A stretch of DNA of 6,228 nucleotides from an uncultured Rhodocyclaceae bacterium (GTDB lineage: Bacteria; Pseudomonadota; Gammaproteobacteria; Burkholderiales; Rhodocyclaceae): NCBI GenBank assembly GCA_903930805.1, contig CAIYZZ010000387.1, positions 1-6,228 of the forward strand, given 5' to 3'. The notes under the pieces were generated by a model. That model searched no databases. It was given only the letters and a program-made list of their open reading frames with translations, and was not told the origin of the DNA. Below, piece after piece: positions 1-6,228 of the stretch; the stretch's first letter is position 1; every line of letters starts with the position of its first letter. The translations under genes and the position numbers were made by a program.

Positions 1-368
1 ACATCGAAGAAACCTACGTCAATGGCGATATTGACAGCCGCGTGCCGCATAACCTGAACATCAGCTTCAATTATGTCGAGGGTGAATCATTGGTCATGGC
101 GGTGAAAGATATTGCCGTGTCCTCGGGATCTGCCTGCACCTCGGCTTCGCTTGAACCTTCCTACGTGCTGCGTGCGCTGGGCCGTTCGGACGAACTGGCG
201 CACAGCTCGATCCGCTTTACCATCGGCCGATTCACCACCGAAGAAGAAATCGATTTCACCATCAAGCTGCTCCACGACAAACTGGGTAAGCTGCGCGAAC
301 TTTCCCCGTTGTGGGAAATGTTCAAGGATGGTGTCGACCTGAATACTGTCCAGTGGGCAGCGCACTAA
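1..368 (+). CDS. iscS: Cysteine desulfurase IscS, C-terminal part (5' end outside window)
   Basis: This is the last 121 residues of IscS, read in frame from base 3 to the TAA at 366-368; the PLP-binding N-terminal part lies upstream of the window. IscS is a PLP enzyme that converts L-cysteine to L-alanine and holds the sulfur as a persulfide for transfer to IscU and other acceptors. The active-site loop is visible as [10 protein letters not shown], with the persulfide-forming Cys codon at 135-137 (equivalent to Cys328 of E. coli IscS). The following segment [20 protein letters not shown] and the C-terminal tail [14 protein letters not shown] match the group I (IscS/NifS-like) family closely; in E. 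coli the C-terminal region contacts IscU. It heads the ISC genes here, 24 bases before iscU. Very confident about identity. Confidence 0.97.
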   Translation, partial: IEETYVNGDIDSRVPHNLNISFNYVEGESLVMAVKDIAVSSGSACTSASLEPSYVLRALGRSDELAHSSIRFTIGRFTTEEEIDFTIKLLHDKLGKLRELSPLWEMFKDGVDLNTVQWAAH

Positions 369-392
369 CCGTATTTTGATGAGGGACTTGAA

Positions 393-779
393 ATGTCATA
401 CAGCACCAAAGTCATCGAGCACTACGAAAACCCACGAAACGTCGGCTCCTTCGGCAAGGACGAGGAGGGTATCGCCACCGGCATGGTCGGCGCACCAGCC
501 TGCGGCGATGTGATGAAACTGCAGATCAAGGTCGGCAAGGACGGCGTGATTGAAGATGCCAAGTTCAAGACTTATGGCTGCGGTTCGGCCATTGCTTCGA
601 GCTCACTGGTCACCGAATGGGTGAAAGGCAAGACGCTCGCTCAGGCGCTCGATATCAAAAATACCCAGATCGCCGAAGAACTGGCTTTGCCGCCGGTGAA
701 GATTCACTGTTCGATCCTGGCCGAAGACGCGATCAAGGCGGCCGTGGCCGACTACAAGAATAAACAGGGTGGTGCGTAA
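393..779 (+). CDS. iscU: Iron-sulfur cluster assembly scaffold IscU
   Basis: IscU is the cytosolic scaffold on which [2Fe-2S] clusters are built from IscS-derived sulfur before transfer to carriers and apoproteins. The protein has 128 residues, the same length as E. coli IscU. All family landmarks are present: Cys37 in GAPACGDV with Asp39 two residues later, Cys63 in YGCGSAIASS, and Cys106 in IHCSILAEDA. The HscA recognition motif LPPVK sits at residues 99-103, so the scaffold is matched to the HscA encoded downstream. The ATG is preceded by GAGG at 381-384, 8 bases upstream, and the N-terminus MSYSTKVIEHYENPRNVGSF begins exactly where the family begins. The stop codon directly abuts the iscA start (TAAATG), suggesting coupled translation. 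Confidence 0.98.
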   Translation: MSYSTKVIEHYENPRNVGSFGKDEEGIATGMVGAPACGDVMKLQIKVGKDGVIEDAKFKTYGCGSAIASSSLVTEWVKGKTLAQALDIKNTQIAEELALPPVKIHCSILAEDAIKAAVADYKNKQGGA

Positions 780-1103
780 ATGGGCGTCACTCTTTCAGAA
801 GCTGCCGCCAAGCACGTCGCGAACTTCATTGCCAAACGCGGCAAGGGTATCGGTATTCGTCTCGGTGTGAAAACTTCCGGTTGTTCCGGTATGGCCTACA
901 AGCTCGAGTTCGCCGACAGCAGCGAACCCGATGACATTGTTTTCGACAGTCACGGTCTGAAGGTGTTGATCGATCCGAAAAGCTTGCCATACTTGGAAGG
1001 AACCGAACTGGACTACACGCGCGAGGGCTTGAACGAAGGATTCAAGTTCAACAATCCGAACGTCAAGGATCAGTGTGGCTGCGGCGAGAGCTTCCACGTT
1101 TGA
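780..1103 (+). CDS. iscA: A-type iron-sulfur carrier protein IscA
   Basis: IscA is an A-type carrier that binds iron or an Fe-S cluster and delivers clusters to client apoproteins, notably [4Fe-4S] enzymes under aerobic conditions. The 107-residue protein has the same length as E. coli IscA. The three invariant cysteines are Cys35 in TSGCSGMAY and Cys99/Cys101 in the C-terminal CGCGESF. The ATG follows the iscU stop with no spacer. The likely ribosome binding site, CAGGG at 765-769, lies inside the end of iscU. The position between iscU and hscB separates IscA from other A-type proteins (ErpA, SufA), which it otherwise resembles. It ends with two consecutive TGA codons (1101-1106). Confidence 0.97.
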   Translation: MGVTLSEAAAKHVANFIAKRGKGIGIRLGVKTSGCSGMAYKLEFADSSEPDDIVFDSHGLKVLIDPKSLPYLEGTELDYTREGLNEGFKFNNPNVKDQCGCGESFHV

Positions 1104-1119
1104 TGATCACTACTGATCA
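1104..1119 (+). promoter_or_regulatory. Small TGATCA dyad abutting the hscB start codon
   Basis: The 16 bases between the iscA stop and the hscB ATG consist of TGATCA (1104-1109), CTAC (1110-1113) and TGATCA again (1114-1119). Because TGATCA is self-complementary, the two copies form both a direct and an inverted repeat, and the RNA could fold a 6-bp stem with a 4-base loop ending one base before the ATG. No Shine-Dalgarno-like purine run is visible here. The closest candidate is GAGAG near 1086-1090, about 29 bases from the start; folding of the dyad would shorten that distance to about 13. The stem is short and AU-containing, so a regulatory role is only a guess, and chance is quite possible. 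Confidence 0.3.
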
Positions 1120-1662
1120 ATGACCATCTTTGACCTCGAAACGCTGCGGCAGGATTTCTTTACCCTGTTCGGCCTTTCGCGCCAGCAAGGTCTGGATGCC
1201 GACCAACTGGAGTTGCTCTATCGCGACATCCAGACCAAGGTGCATCCGGACAAACATGCGCATCTTTCCGGCAGCGAAAAACGTCTGGCGATGCAGTGGT
1301 CAACGCACGTTAACGAGGCTTACCAGACGCTGAAAGACCCATTGCGACGCGCACGTTACTTGCTGCATCTGGCCGGTCACGATGTACGACTGGAGACGAA
1401 TACCGCCATGTCCGCCGAATTTCTGATCGCGCAAATGGAATTGCGCGAGGCCGTGGCCGAGGCAAAAGACGCCGGCGATGCAGAAATGCTCGATGGCTTG
1501 CATCGTCGCCTGAAAAAAGAGGTGCGTGCGGAGTTCGGGTTGTTGCAACAGGCACTCGATGGGAATTCCCTCGAGCGCGCCGGTGAACTGGTCAGGCAGT
1601 TGATGTTCCAGGAAAAACTTTTACAGGAAATCGACAACGCCTTGGCACTGGTCGAGGGTTGA
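1120..1662 (+). CDS. hscB: Fe-S cluster assembly co-chaperone HscB (J-type)
   Basis: HscB (Hsc20) is the J-domain co-chaperone that brings IscU to HscA and stimulates its ATPase during cluster transfer. The protein has 180 residues, slightly longer than E. coli HscB (171). The N-terminal J domain covers about residues 1-80, with the diagnostic HPDK tetrapeptide at 42-45 followed by [18 protein letters not shown] at about 65-82. The C-terminal helical domain that binds IscU starts near residue 97 with [13 protein letters not shown], a hallmark of Hsc20 rather than of generic DnaJ proteins. An in-frame TGA at 1114-1116 excludes any earlier start, so ATG 1120 is the first possible one. No clear ribosome binding site precedes it. 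The gene lies 16 bases after iscA and 37 before hscA. Confidence 0.95.
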   Translation: MTIFDLETLRQDFFTLFGLSRQQGLDADQLELLYRDIQTKVHPDKHAHLSGSEKRLAMQWSTHVNEAYQTLKDPLRRARYLLHLAGHDVRLETNTAMSAEFLIAQMELREAVAEAKDAGDAEMLDGLHRRLKKEVRAEFGLLQQALDGNSLERAGELVRQLMFQEKLLQEIDNALALVEG

Positions 1663-1699
1663 TCGACAAAAGAATACGGGCAGGGAGCGAATAACAAGA

Positions 1700-3568
1700 A
1701 TGGCACTATTGCAACTTTCCGAACCCGGAGAATCCGCTGCGCCGCACGAACATCGGCTGGCGGTCGGCATTGATCTGGGCACCACCAATTCGCTGGTCGC
1801 CACCGTCAAAAGTGGCATGTCGGTCGTGATCAACGATGAGTTGGGTCGCCCCTTGCTGCCCTCCGTGGTGCGCTATGGTGCCACTGGCCCGGTCGAGGTC
1901 GGCTTCAGTGCCCAGTCACACCATTCGGCCGATCCGAAGAACACCATCGTTTCCGTGAAGCGCTTCATGGGGCGCGGCCACAAGGATATTGCCCATATCG
2001 AGTCGATGCCCTATGACTTCATCGAAGCCGAGGGCATGATCAAGCTGAAAACGGCGCAGGGCGTGAAGAGTCCGGTCGAGGTCTCGGCGGATATTCTGAG
2101 AGCATTACGCGAACGCGCCGAAGCCTCGTTGGGCGGCCCACTCACCGGCGCGGTGATTACCGTACCGGCCTACTTCGACGATGCGCAGCGCCAGGCCACC
2201 AAGGACGCCGCGCGCCTCGCCGGCTTGAGCGTGCTGCGTTTGCTGAACGAACCCACGGCGGCGGCGATTGCCTATGGGCTCGACAATGCCGCCGAGGGTA
2301 TTTACGCGGTTTACGATCTGGGGGGCGGTACCTTCGACATCTCGATTCTTAAACTGTCGAAAGGCGTGTTCCAGGTGCTGTCCACCGGTGGTGATTCGGC
2401 GCTGGGTGGTGATGATTTCGATCATCGGGTGTTCTGCTGGGTCATCGAGCAGGCCAAACTTTCCCCGGTGTCGTTGGGTGATGCGCGACTCTTGCAGATG
2501 CGCGCGCGCGAGGCCAAGGAATATCTCACCTTGCATGGCGAGGCACCGATCACCGCCAAGTTGTCGACGGGCGAGTTCGTCGATCTCAAGATTACCTCGG
2601 AAATCTTCGCTGAAATTACCCGTACGCTGGTGCAGAAGACGCTCGGCCCGACGAAGAAGGCGTTGCGCGATGCTGGCCTCGTCCCCGAGGATGTCAAGGG
2701 CGTGGTAATGGTCGGGGGTTCAACGCGCATGCCGCAGATTCAGCAGGCGGTCGAGGCCTACTTCGGCCAGGAGCCGCTGAACAATCTCGACCCCGACCGG
2801 GTGGTTGCACTGGGTGCCGCCACGCAGGCTAATTTGCTCGCCGGCAATCGTGCGGCCGGCGACGACTGGTTGCTGCTCGACGTGATTCCGCTCAGTCTGG
2901 GTATCGAAACCATGGGTGGGCTGGTAGAAAAGATCATCCCACGCAACTCGACGATTCCTGTTGCCCGGGCGCAGGAATTCACCACCTTCAAGGATGGTCA
3001 GACCGCGATGGCGCTGCATGTTGTGCAGGGTGAGCGCGAACTGGTTTCGGATTGCCGTTCGCTGGCGCGCTTCGAATTGCGTGGCATGCCGCCGATGGTG
3101 GCGGGTGCGGCGCGTATTCGCGTCACCTTTCAGGTCGATGCCGATGGACTGCTCGCCGTTTCGGCGCGCGAACAGACGAGCGGCCATGAGGCACGCGTCG
3201 AAGTCAAACCATCGTACGGATTGAGCGACGATGAAATCACCTCGATGCTCAAGGATGGCTACACGCATGCCTCGGAGGATGCCTTCCGGCGCGCCTTGCG
3301 TGAGGCGCAAGTCGAAGCGCAACGGTTGGTCGAGGCGGTACAGTCGGCCATCAAGGAAGATGCCCAACTGCTATCGATACTCGAGCGTGCACACGTCGAT
3401 AGTTGCCTGGCCAAGTTGCAATCGGTGCTGATTGGCGATGACCGGCGTGCCATCGATGCGGCAATGGATGCGCTGTCGAAGGGCACCGCCGAATTCGCCG
3501 CGCGACGGATGAACCAGAGCGTCCAGCGTGCGCTGGCCGGCAAGAAAATTGACGAGGTAAGTCTGTGA
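1700..3568 (+). CDS. hscA: Fe-S cluster assembly chaperone HscA (Hsp70 class)
   Basis: HscA (Hsc66) is the specialised Hsp70 ATPase that binds the LPPVK motif of IscU and, with HscB, drives cluster release. It has 622 residues against 616 in E. coli. The start [19 protein letters not shown] is the characteristic HscA N-terminal extension, absent from DnaK, which fixes ATG 1700; AGGGAG at 1682-1687 is the likely ribosome binding site, with a rather long 12-base spacer. The nucleotide-binding domain shows phosphate-1 GIDLGTTNS (23-31), LNEPTAAA (182-189), phosphate-2 DLGGGTFD (206-213) and GGSTRMP (339-345). The interdomain linker is around [10 protein letters not shown] (about 391-400). The substrate-binding beta domain follows, to about residue 510, and then a helical lid to the end. 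The last codon region overlaps the fdx GTG start by four bases. Confidence 0.97.
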   Translation: MALLQLSEPGESAAPHEHRLAVGIDLGTTNSLVATVKSGMSVVINDELGRPLLPSVVRYGATGPVEVGFSAQSHHSADPKNTIVSVKRFMGRGHKDIAHIESMPYDFIEAEGMIKLKTAQGVKSPVEVSADILRALRERAEASLGGPLTGAVITVPAYFDDAQRQATKDAARLAGLSVLRLLNEPTAAAIAYGLDNAAEGIYAVYDLGGGTFDISILKLSKGVFQVLSTGGDSALGGDDFDHRVFCWVIEQAKLSPVSLGDARLLQMRAREAKEYLTLHGEAPITAKLSTGEFVDLKITSEIFAEITRTLVQKTLGPTKKALRDAGLVPEDVKGVVMVGGSTRMPQIQQAVEAYFGQEPLNNLDPDRVVALGAATQANLLAGNRAAGDDWLLLDVIPLSLGIETMGGLVEKIIPRNSTIPVARAQEFTTFKDGQTAMALHVVQGERELVSDCRSLARFELRGMPPMVAGAARIRVTFQVDADGLLAVSAREQTSGHEARVEVKPSYGLSDDEITSMLKDGYTHASEDAFRRALREAQVEAQRLVEAVQSAIKEDAQLLSILERAHVDSCLAKLQSVLIGDDRRAIDAAMDALSKGTAEFAARRMNQSVQRALAGKKIDEVSL

Positions 3569-3912
3569 CACAAATTATCATTCTTCCCCATGTCGAACTA
3601 TGCCCGCAAGGTGCCGTGATCGAGGCGGCACCCGGCATATCAATCTGTGATGCATTGCTCGACAACGATATCGATATCGAGCACGCTTGCGAGAAATCCT
3701 GTGCTTGTACGACCTGCCACGTGGTGATTCGCGAAGGCTTCGAGACACTTGAGCCCGCCGAGGAAATCGAGGAAGATTTGCTCGACAAGGCGTGGGGTCT
3801 GGAGCCGACTTCCCGTCTTTCTTGTCAGGCTCTGGTGACCGATATTCCTCTGGTGGTGGAAATTCCAAAATACACAATCAACATGGCCAAGGAAGGGCAC
3901 TCGAAGAAATGA
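3565..3912 (+). CDS. fdx: ISC-type [2Fe-2S] ferredoxin
   Basis: This is the adrenodoxin-type [2Fe-2S] ferredoxin of the ISC system, which supplies electrons for cluster assembly with IscS and IscU. The protein has 115 residues, against 111 for E. coli Fdx. Cluster ligands are Cys42, Cys48 and Cys51 in [13 protein letters not shown] plus Cys87 in RLSCQA, with the non-ligand Cys46 also conserved; the numbering is the same as in E. coli. The C-terminal [10 protein letters not shown] is also typical. The start is GTG at 3565, overlapping the hscA TGA as GTGA, with GAGG at 3554-3557 seven bases upstream; the N-terminus aligned from this codon (TQIIILPH) matches the family. The 3' end overlaps the iscX ATG by four bases (ATGA). 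Coupled translation from hscA through iscX is likely. Confidence 0.97.
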   Translation: MTQIIILPHVELCPQGAVIEAAPGISICDALLDNDIDIEHACEKSCACTTCHVVIREGFETLEPAEEIEEDLLDKAWGLEPTSRLSCQALVTDIPLVVEIPKYTINMAKEGHSKK

Positions 3913-4103
3913 AATGGACCGATAGCCTCGATATCGCCATTGAACTGGCAGAGCGCCATCCCGAGGTCGATCCGACGGCGTTAAATTTCGTCGATCTGAT
4001 GCGCTGGGTCATGGCGCTGCCGGACTTCGATGAAAACGAAAGCCATTGTGGTGAAAAGAAACTCGAAGCGATCCAGCAAGCCTGGATCGATGAGCTTGCC
4101 TGA
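3909..4103 (+). CDS. iscX: Fe-S assembly protein IscX
   Basis: IscX (YfhJ) is a small acidic protein that binds IscS and iron and modulates the rate of cluster formation, a role described as frataxin-like. The product has 64 residues (66 in E. coli) and begins [10 protein letters not shown], matching the family start. Conserved features include the KWTD opening, the central NFVDLMRW helix, the acidic PDFDENE segment (about 38-44) and the ending [14 protein letters not shown] (about 49-62). The ATG at 3909 overlaps the fdx stop as ATGA; GGAAGGG at 3891-3897 lies upstream. The reading frame is open further upstream to 3792, but that part lies inside fdx and encodes a Gly/Ser-rich stretch unlike the family. 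A cysteine at residue 47 (SHCGEK) occupies a position where E. coli IscX has a serine-asparagine region. Confidence 0.93.
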   Translation: MKWTDSLDIAIELAERHPEVDPTALNFVDLMRWVMALPDFDENESHCGEKKLEAIQQAWIDELA

Positions 4104-4911
4104 AGCTTTAATTGACACCCACTGCCATCTCGACGCGGCGGAGTTCGACGCCGATCGCGATGCGTTGTTTGCTGCCGCAAAAGTCGGCGCTGGCAGGACG
4201 GCGATCGGCGTGGCCGTGATTATTGTACCGGCGGTCGAGCGGGCGAATTTCGGTGCGGTCGCTAGCATCTGCCGCGACTATGTGGGTTGCGCACCGGCCT
4301 ATGGCATTCATCCGCTTTTTGTTGGCCGGGCCAAGGATGAAGATTTGGTGATTCTCGACGCAACCTTGCGCAATAACGTGTGCGTTGCCGTTGGTGAGAT
4401 TGGCCTCGACGATTTTGTGGCGGAGCGTGACGAGGCTCTGCAGGAGCGCTATTTCATTGCCCAACTCGAAATTGCGCGTCAGCAAAATCTGCCTGTCCTG
4501 CTGCATGTACGCCGTGCTATCGACAAAGTTCTCAAGCTTCTACGCCAACATCCCGTACCGGGCGGCATTGCCCATGCCTTCAACGGCAGTCGACAGCAGG
4601 CGGATGAATTCATCAAGCTTGGCTTCAAGCTCGGTTTTGGTGGTGCGATGACTTTCGCTGGTTCGAAGCGTATTCGCGAATTGGCTGCAACGCTGCCGCT
4701 CGATAGTATCGTCCTTGAAACCGATGCGCCGGACATCCCGCCACAATGGAAAGTCGGCGCGCGCAACACGCCGGCCGATCTGTTGCCAATCGCCGAAACG
4801 CTGGCACAATTGCGCAGTTTGTCGCTTGTTGAAGTTGCGGTAGCGACCAGTGCCAATGCCCACGCGGTTTTGCCGCGCCTAAAAGATTTTCAAACCAGTG
4901 GAGAAGAATGA
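4090..4911 (+). CDS. TatD/YjjV-family metal-dependent hydrolase
   Basis: The 273-residue product belongs to the TatD family of TIM-barrel metal-dependent hydrolases; several members are DNA exonucleases (3'-5') or deoxyribonucleases, but the substrate of this protein cannot be read from sequence. Metal-site motifs appear in order: DTHCHLD with His11 and His13, GIHP with His74, GEIGLDDF with Glu103, LHVRRA with His139, AHAFNGS with His162, and ETDAP with Asp212. The sequence looks closest to the YjjV branch. I chose ATG 4090 because [15 protein letters not shown] places the first motif normally; this start overlaps the end of iscX by 14 bases. An in-frame ATG at 4030 would add 20 mostly basic residues that do not fit. 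No strong ribosome binding site is visible, so reinitiation from iscX is plausible. The gene is not a normal ISC component. Confidence 0.9.
   Translation: MSLPEALIDTHCHLDAAEFDADRDALFAAAKVGAGRTAIGVAVIIVPAVERANFGAVASICRDYVGCAPAYGIHPLFVGRAKDEDLVILDATLRNNVCVAVGEIGLDDFVAERDEALQERYFIAQLEIARQQNLPVLLHVRRAIDKVLKLLRQHPVPGGIAHAFNGSRQQADEFIKLGFKLGFGGAMTFAGSKRIRELAATLPLDSIVLETDAPDIPPQWKVGARNTPADLLPIAETLAQLRSLSLVEVAVATSANAHAVLPRLKDFQTSGEE
4900..4903 (+). promoter_or_regulatory. Ribosome binding site deciding the tpx start
   Basis: GGAG at 4900-4903 lies before two adjacent ATG codons at 4908 and 4911. The spacer is 4 bases to the first and 7 bases to the second, so the second ATG is better placed. This site lies inside the last codons of the TatD-family gene, consistent with coupled translation of the two genes. 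Confidence 0.65.
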
Positions 4912-5408
4912 TGACGACCGTAACCCTGAAAGGTAATCCCTTCCGTGTCGATGGCAACCTGCCTGCCGTCGGTAGCGCCGCGCCCGCCCTTGATTTGACC
5001 AATGGCGAACTCGCCGATGTGACGCTGGCGAATTACGCCGGCAAGCGCAAGATCCTGAACATCGTACCGAGCCTTGATACGCCGACCTGCGCTACTTCGA
5101 CGCGCAAGTTCAACGAATCCGCCGCATCCCTGAACAACGCGGTGGTGCTGGTGGTTTCCGCAGATCTGCCGTTTGCGGCCGGTCGTTTCTGCTCGGTCGA
5201 GGGGCTGAAGAATGTCGCCCACTTGTCCACTTTCCGTCACCCTGAATTCATGAAGGCCTGGGGTGTGGCCATGGCCGAGGGACCGCTGGCGGGGCTGACC
5301 GCACGCGCTGTTGTCGTGCTGGACGAAAACAACAAGGTTCTGCACAGCCAACTGGTCGGCGAAATTGCCGACGAGCCTAATTATGAAGCGGCGCTGCAGG
5401 CACTGTAG
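4911..5408 (+). CDS. tpx: Thiol peroxidase (Tpx, atypical 2-Cys peroxiredoxin)
   Basis: Tpx reduces hydrogen peroxide and organic hydroperoxides using a thioredoxin-dependent disulfide cycle. From ATG 4911 the protein has 165 residues (E. coli Tpx 168). The peroxidatic Cys60 lies in [16 protein letters not shown] and the resolving Cys94 in [17 protein letters not shown]; this spacing is the Tpx signature and separates it from AhpC and BCP. The segments [31 protein letters not shown] and [10 protein letters not shown] are also typical. The third, non-essential cysteine of the E. coli protein is a valine here. ATG 4911 shares one base with the TatD-family stop (TGATG); the alternative ATG at 4908 would add one methionine. 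The gene ends with TAG and is followed by a terminator. It is the last gene of the plus-strand run. Confidence 0.95.
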   Translation: MTTVTLKGNPFRVDGNLPAVGSAAPALDLTNGELADVTLANYAGKRKILNIVPSLDTPTCATSTRKFNESAASLNNAVVLVVSADLPFAAGRFCSVEGLKNVAHLSTFRHPEFMKAWGVAMAEGPLAGLTARAVVVLDENNKVLHSQLVGEIADEPNYEAALQAL

Positions 5409-5425
5409 TTATATTCCGCAAAAGC

Positions 5426-5453
5426 AAAGCCCGGCGCGTGCGCCGGGCTTTTT
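5426..5453 (+). terminator. Rho-independent terminator after tpx, probably bidirectional
   Basis: A perfect GC-rich inverted repeat, GCCCGGCG (5429-5436) and CGCCGGGC (5441-5448), encloses a CGTG loop and is followed by five Ts (5449-5453), a textbook intrinsic terminator 20 bases after the tpx stop. The 5' arm is preceded by AAA at 5426-5428. Read on the minus strand the same stem is therefore followed by TTTGCTTTT, which may also stop transcription of the convergent DUF1015 gene ending at 5461. It marks the 3' end of the ISC-TatD-tpx transcription unit. Confidence 0.92.
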
Positions 5454-5460
5454 CTCACCT

Positions 5461-6228
5461 CTAGTCCAGTACGTGCGAGACGAGCCCGTCGGCGAGCTTG
5501 GGCTCGAACCAGGTCGATTTGGGCGGCATGACCTGATTGCAGTCGGCAACCGCCATCAGTTGATCCATACGCGTTGGGAATAGCGAGAAGGCGACCGCCA
5601 TCTCGCCCGAGTCAACACGCTTTTCCAGCTCGCTCAAACCACGGATGCCGCCAACGAAATCAATGCGCTTGTCGCGGCGCAAATCAGCGATGCCGAGAAG
5701 CGGGCCGAGCACGTGCTCGGATAGTAGCGAGACGTCGAGTCCCGCAACCGGATCCTTCGAGAACAGTTTGGGGTCGATGTTCAGGCGATACCAGCGCTTG
5801 GGCAGGTAGAGACCGACTTCGCCGGGACAGGCAGGTTTGACTGCGTCGCAGGCGGGCGAGACGAGAAACTTCTCTTCCAGATGTTTCAGGAAATCGTCTG
5901 GCGACAGCCCGTTAAGATCTTTCAGCACGCGGTTGTAGTCAAGAATCTTCATTTGGTGGTGAGGAAAAATTACCGCCAGAAAATGGTCGCTCGACTGCTG
6001 GCAATTCTCCTGGCGCCGGGCGGCGGCAACCCGCGAGGCCGCTGCCGAACGGTGGTGGCCATCGGCGATGTAGAGTGCCTCCATGCCATCAAAGCAACGG
6101 GTGATGGCATCGATGCTGGCCGGGTCGTCAAGCAACCAGATCTGGTGCCGGATGCCATCGTCAGCGGTCACGTCGGCGGCTGGTTTGCCTTGGGCGATGG
6201 CATCGATCAGCGCGTCCGCCGAGATCGG
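5461..6228 (-). CDS. DUF1015 (COG4198) family protein, C-terminal part (5' end outside window)
   Basis: The minus-strand frame is open from the right edge (6228) to a TAG at 5461-5463, giving 255 residues without a start codon that must be used; family members are usually about 400 residues or more, so roughly the N-terminal third is missing. A GTG at 6169-6171 is read as an internal valine. Family landmarks, numbered from the window edge, are YIADGHHRSAAA with Asp56-Gly57-His58-His59-Arg60 (6049-6063), FLAVIFPHHQMKILDYNRV, the segment DVSLLSEHVLGPLLGI, and the C-terminal MPPKSTWFEPKL (5494-5529). No signal peptide or membrane segment is visible in this part. The gene is convergent with tpx and shares the terminator. 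The family has long been listed as uncharacterised. The DGHHR motif recalls ParB/sulfiredoxin-fold proteins, which include free-serine kinases, but I cannot assign a reaction from sequence alone. Confidence 0.88.
   Translation of the reverse strand, partial: PISADALIDAIAQGKPAADVTADDGIRHQIWLLDDPASIDAITRCFDGMEALYIADGHHRSAAASRVAAARRQENCQQSSDHFLAVIFPHHQMKILDYNRVLKDLNGLSPDDFLKHLEEKFLVSPACDAVKPACPGEVGLYLPKRWYRLNIDPKLFSKDPVAGLDVSLLSEHVLGPLLGIADLRRDKRIDFVGGIRGLSELEKRVDSGEMAVAFSLFPTRMDQLMAVADCNQVMPPKSTWFEPKLADGLVSHVLD

Noticed and set aside
2105..2536. A 143-codon minus-strand frame opposite the hscA nucleotide-binding domain
   Set aside because: It is antisense to conserved HscA motifs with no recognisable domain; it reads as a frame shadow.
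2720..3367. A 215-codon open frame on the minus strand opposite hscA
   Set aside because: It lies wholly antisense to a strongly conserved HscA coding region, resembles no family I know, and is the kind of open frame expected opposite GC-rich codons.
3792..3908. N-terminal extension of IscX inside fdx
   Set aside because: The extension is Gly/Ser-rich and unlike IscX; the family begins at MKWTD, which corresponds to ATG 3909.
4030..4089. N-terminal extension of the TatD-family protein from an upstream ATG
   Set aside because: The extra 20 residues are mostly basic and overlap iscX in another frame, and the metal-binding DTHCHLD motif normally lies very near the N-terminus, as it does from ATG 4090.
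4861..4907. Possible promoter for tpx at the end of the TatD-family gene
   Set aside because: A TTGCCG-like -35 can be picked at 4870-4875, but no acceptable -10 lies at 16-18 bases from it, so I do not call a promoter.
4890..5351. A 153-codon minus-strand frame opposite tpx
   Set aside because: It covers the Tpx catalytic region in antisense and has no family resemblance; tpx on the plus strand explains the sequence.
5311..5583. A plus-strand frame running from within tpx through the terminator
   Set aside because: It crosses a strong intrinsic terminator, overlaps tpx in another frame and is antisense to the DUF1015 gene; no family resemblance.
1..6228. A previously undescribed defence, mobile or RNA-based system
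   Set aside because: Nearly every base lies in recognisable housekeeping genes; there are no repeats arrays, transposase fragments, tRNA-like folds or long unexplained gaps to support such a system.

Overview
The window is a compact bacterial housekeeping locus, moderately GC-rich by eye. It almost certainly comes from a proteobacterium, and I infer a betaproteobacterium (possibly Rhodocyclales-like) from the protein variants and the gene order. The proteins track the E. coli ISC set closely in length and in cysteine numbering. I did not run any search, so the taxonomic guess is inference.

Layout, plus strand: the 3' end of iscS (1-368, open at the left edge), then iscU, iscA, hscB, hscA, fdx and iscX (393-4103). 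This is the standard iron-sulfur cluster assembly operon, in the canonical order after iscR. IscS supplies persulfide sulfur, IscU is the scaffold and IscA an A-type carrier. HscB and HscA are the dedicated co-chaperone and Hsp70 that release the cluster from IscU through its LPPVK motif. Fdx provides electrons, and IscX is the small acidic IscS-binding regulator. Two further genes follow without a gap: a TatD/YjjV-type metal-dependent hydrolase (4090-4911) and a Tpx-type thiol peroxidase (4911-5408). Their starts overlap the preceding stops, so all nine plus-strand genes look like one directional, partly translationally coupled unit. A strong GC-rich stem followed by five Ts closes the unit at about 5426-5453.

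Minus strand: from the right edge to 5461 runs the C-terminal 255 residues of a DUF1015 (COG4198) family protein, convergent with tpx and separated from it by 52 bases that hold the shared terminator. Its start lies outside the window.

I see no RNA genes, mobile elements, CRISPR arrays or long repeats, and no intergenic stretch over 60 bases. The window is mostly ordinary. The points worth a second look are the peroxidase and TatD genes attached to the ISC operon, a small TGATCA dyad directly abutting the hscB start codon where a Shine-Dalgarno sequence would be expected, and the DUF1015 protein with its DGHHR motif, whose role is not settled by this sequence.
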